Of a stretch of DNA of 64,000 nucleotides, positions 62,581-64,000 are shown piece by piece. The stretch is from Pseudoscleropodium purum (taxonomy: Eukaryota; Streptophyta; Bryopsida; Hypnales; Brachytheciaceae). The stretch covers positions 27,218,001 to 27,282,000 of the forward strand of contig OZ017797.1 in the NCBI GenBank assembly GCA_963969395.1, given 5' to 3'. The translations under genes and the position numbers were made by a program. The notes under the pieces are model-generated. The model did not search any database. It saw nothing but the letters and a program-made list of their open reading frames with translations, and was not told the origin of the DNA. Position 1 is the first letter of the stretch. Each line of letters opens with the position of its first letter.

Positions 62581-62815
62581 TAATTAATAATTCCAGTGAT
62601 TGGAATTTCTTTTAGTAAACCAGGGATTGGTTTGAAATTGATTGATCTAGAGATTGGATTTTATTTTGAAACTTAAATCCAGTGAGTGGTGATTAATTTT
62701 ATTTAAAAGATTGAAATATATTTGTATCACAAATGGACATGTATGTTTGAAACAAAGTTAGAGATTGAGATTAGTTTTGAGTTGGAACATGAGTTTACAT
62801 TTCTAGTGATTAGAA
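62580..62815 (-). repeat. Inverted cluster of the CCAATCACTRGC word
   Basis: CCAGTGATTGG and variants occur at 62593, 62620, 62647, 62679, 62757 and 62804, a much tighter cluster (27-78-bp spacing) than the forward array at 57.6-59.0 kb. Confidence 0.55.
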
Positions 62816-64000
62816 ATCATGGAACAATTATAAATAATTGATGTACATTCTCAATATTGAATGATTATTCATATGTTAAATAAATAATATTCCAATTGAA
62901 AGACATGAGTACATGATTGAATGTTGAATGCGTATTTAAATTCTTTTATTAGAACTTGTTTGTAGTTGTGTAAATTTAATAAACATAATTTAGAATTAGT
63001 ATTACAATTGAAAAGAGAAAGCTTCAAGATATCATGGTGATGAAAAGGGAGGAAGTTCAAAGCTAAAGATGGAAGGATACATAGTCAAATGAAGACCAAA
63101 CCCTTGAAAAGGAAAGAATTTGAAATTCTTTAAATGATTTAATAAAGTATATTCTACATCCCTCAAGAAAAATCTTCAAATTGCTTCAAGCATATATGTG
63201 TTAATGTGTTTGCTTAAAGCAATGTCCTTGGTTGTTTTCAATCCCTAAAAAGGGTTGTTACATTTACTTAAAGTAATTGAGTCATTAGAGCTTTAAGCGA
63301 CTTAGATGTTGAAATGATATTTGTGTATAGCAATTAATGAATTCTCGATTAAACGAAATTTTCAAAGTTCAAATATATATGTTGTGAGATGCAGGTTGCA
63401 AATAAATACATTTGTAATATATTTCAATGAATTCAAAGTATGAGATTTGTGGATGCAGGTTCCTTAGTTTATACCCTAAATTTACATTTATTTTAATATA
63501 TGACTGAGACAAACTTAGTGGTTAGAAATTTATATTTATAATTGGACAGAGATTAGAAAGAGTTCCCTTTCCCATTCGTAAATAGAGTATAAAATATACC
63601 AAATAACCTAATACATTAAAATTAACGACATAATTCACCTATAAAGTGACATTAGCTAACTAAAACACTAAGCTAATTTGAGTTTTCCCCCGAATGAACC
63701 TACTTGACATCACTTTGGGTTTGTTTTAGAAAAATTTTACTACAATGTGCAACTATCACTACTTAAAAAATGATGTTTCTTTTTACTTTTTTGATAAGAG
63801 ACCCAGGCATGAAGTGGTATTAAGTGTAAAGGTATGCCTTTGATGGAATTGAATATGATAGAATCACCTATTGTCAAGCAAGGATCAATATCCAACCTAT
63901 AGGTGTAGCTATTTCCAATAAAGGCTAGAAAATATTTCCAACAAAATCTCCAAATGTATTTGTTACTCGTAATTTTGATTAGAACTAATAAAATTATGAC
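62816..64000. other. AT-rich intergenic DNA to the window end
   Basis: No gene, RNA or structured repeat was recognised. Confidence 0.4.

Noticed and set aside
1..64000. tRNA, rRNA, snRNA or CRISPR features
   Set aside because: No cloverleaf with a GGTTCGAATCC-type arm, no rRNA core words and no spaced identical repeats of CRISPR type were seen on reading through.

Overview
The window looks like nuclear DNA of a land plant, probably a bryophyte (moss-like). It has five intron-containing plant genes with short introns (mostly 100-700 bp), set as richer islands in very AT-rich, repeat-filled DNA. The lineage is inferred from gene structure and composition. There are no bacterial, organellar, rRNA, tRNA or CRISPR features.

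Layout: 1-8.5 kb is an AT-rich repeat field. It holds two CACTA-type MITEs, a 960-bp terminal-inverted-repeat element, and a Stowaway-like element with a hAT-type MITE nested inside it. From 8.8 to 26.2 kb lie three genes in a row on the minus strand: a Mn-type metal tolerance protein (CDF family), plastid beta-ketoacyl-ACP synthase III, and a RETICULATA-related plastid membrane protein. From 26.2 to 30.5 kb the composition stays gene-like, but I find no gene. From 30.5 to 36.5 kb is AT-rich and repetitive. A WDR89/GTS1-type WD40 gene (plus) lies at 36.9-41.3 kb, and a clathrin light chain gene (minus) at 45.6-47.1 kb with a likely 5'-UTR intron reaching 48.2 kb. From 48.5 kb to the end is a repeat desert with foldback elements, a decayed retroelement or pararetrovirus-like gag remnant carrying a zinc knuckle, a long AT microsatellite and minisatellites.

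The five genes are housekeeping and not a pathway cluster: Mn transport in the endomembrane system, the first condensation of plastid fatty acid synthesis, plastid membrane and leaf development, ribosome-biogenesis-related WD40 scaffolding, and clathrin coat assembly. Exons of all five were joined by hand. Reading phase is kept across every junction except the KASIII first exon, whose frame is ambiguous.

The most unusual signals are structural. The WDR89 exon-1/intron-1 junction is triplicated, with three donor-like sites. About 190-bp telo-box-bearing repeats sit in the 5' intron of KASIII. A hAT MITE with a perfect 8-bp target duplication is nested inside a Stowaway-like element. Several foldback families occur in paired copies. 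Several intergenic stretches are each dominated by one recurring short word. A conserved but unidentified coding motif is shared by two dispersed repeats.
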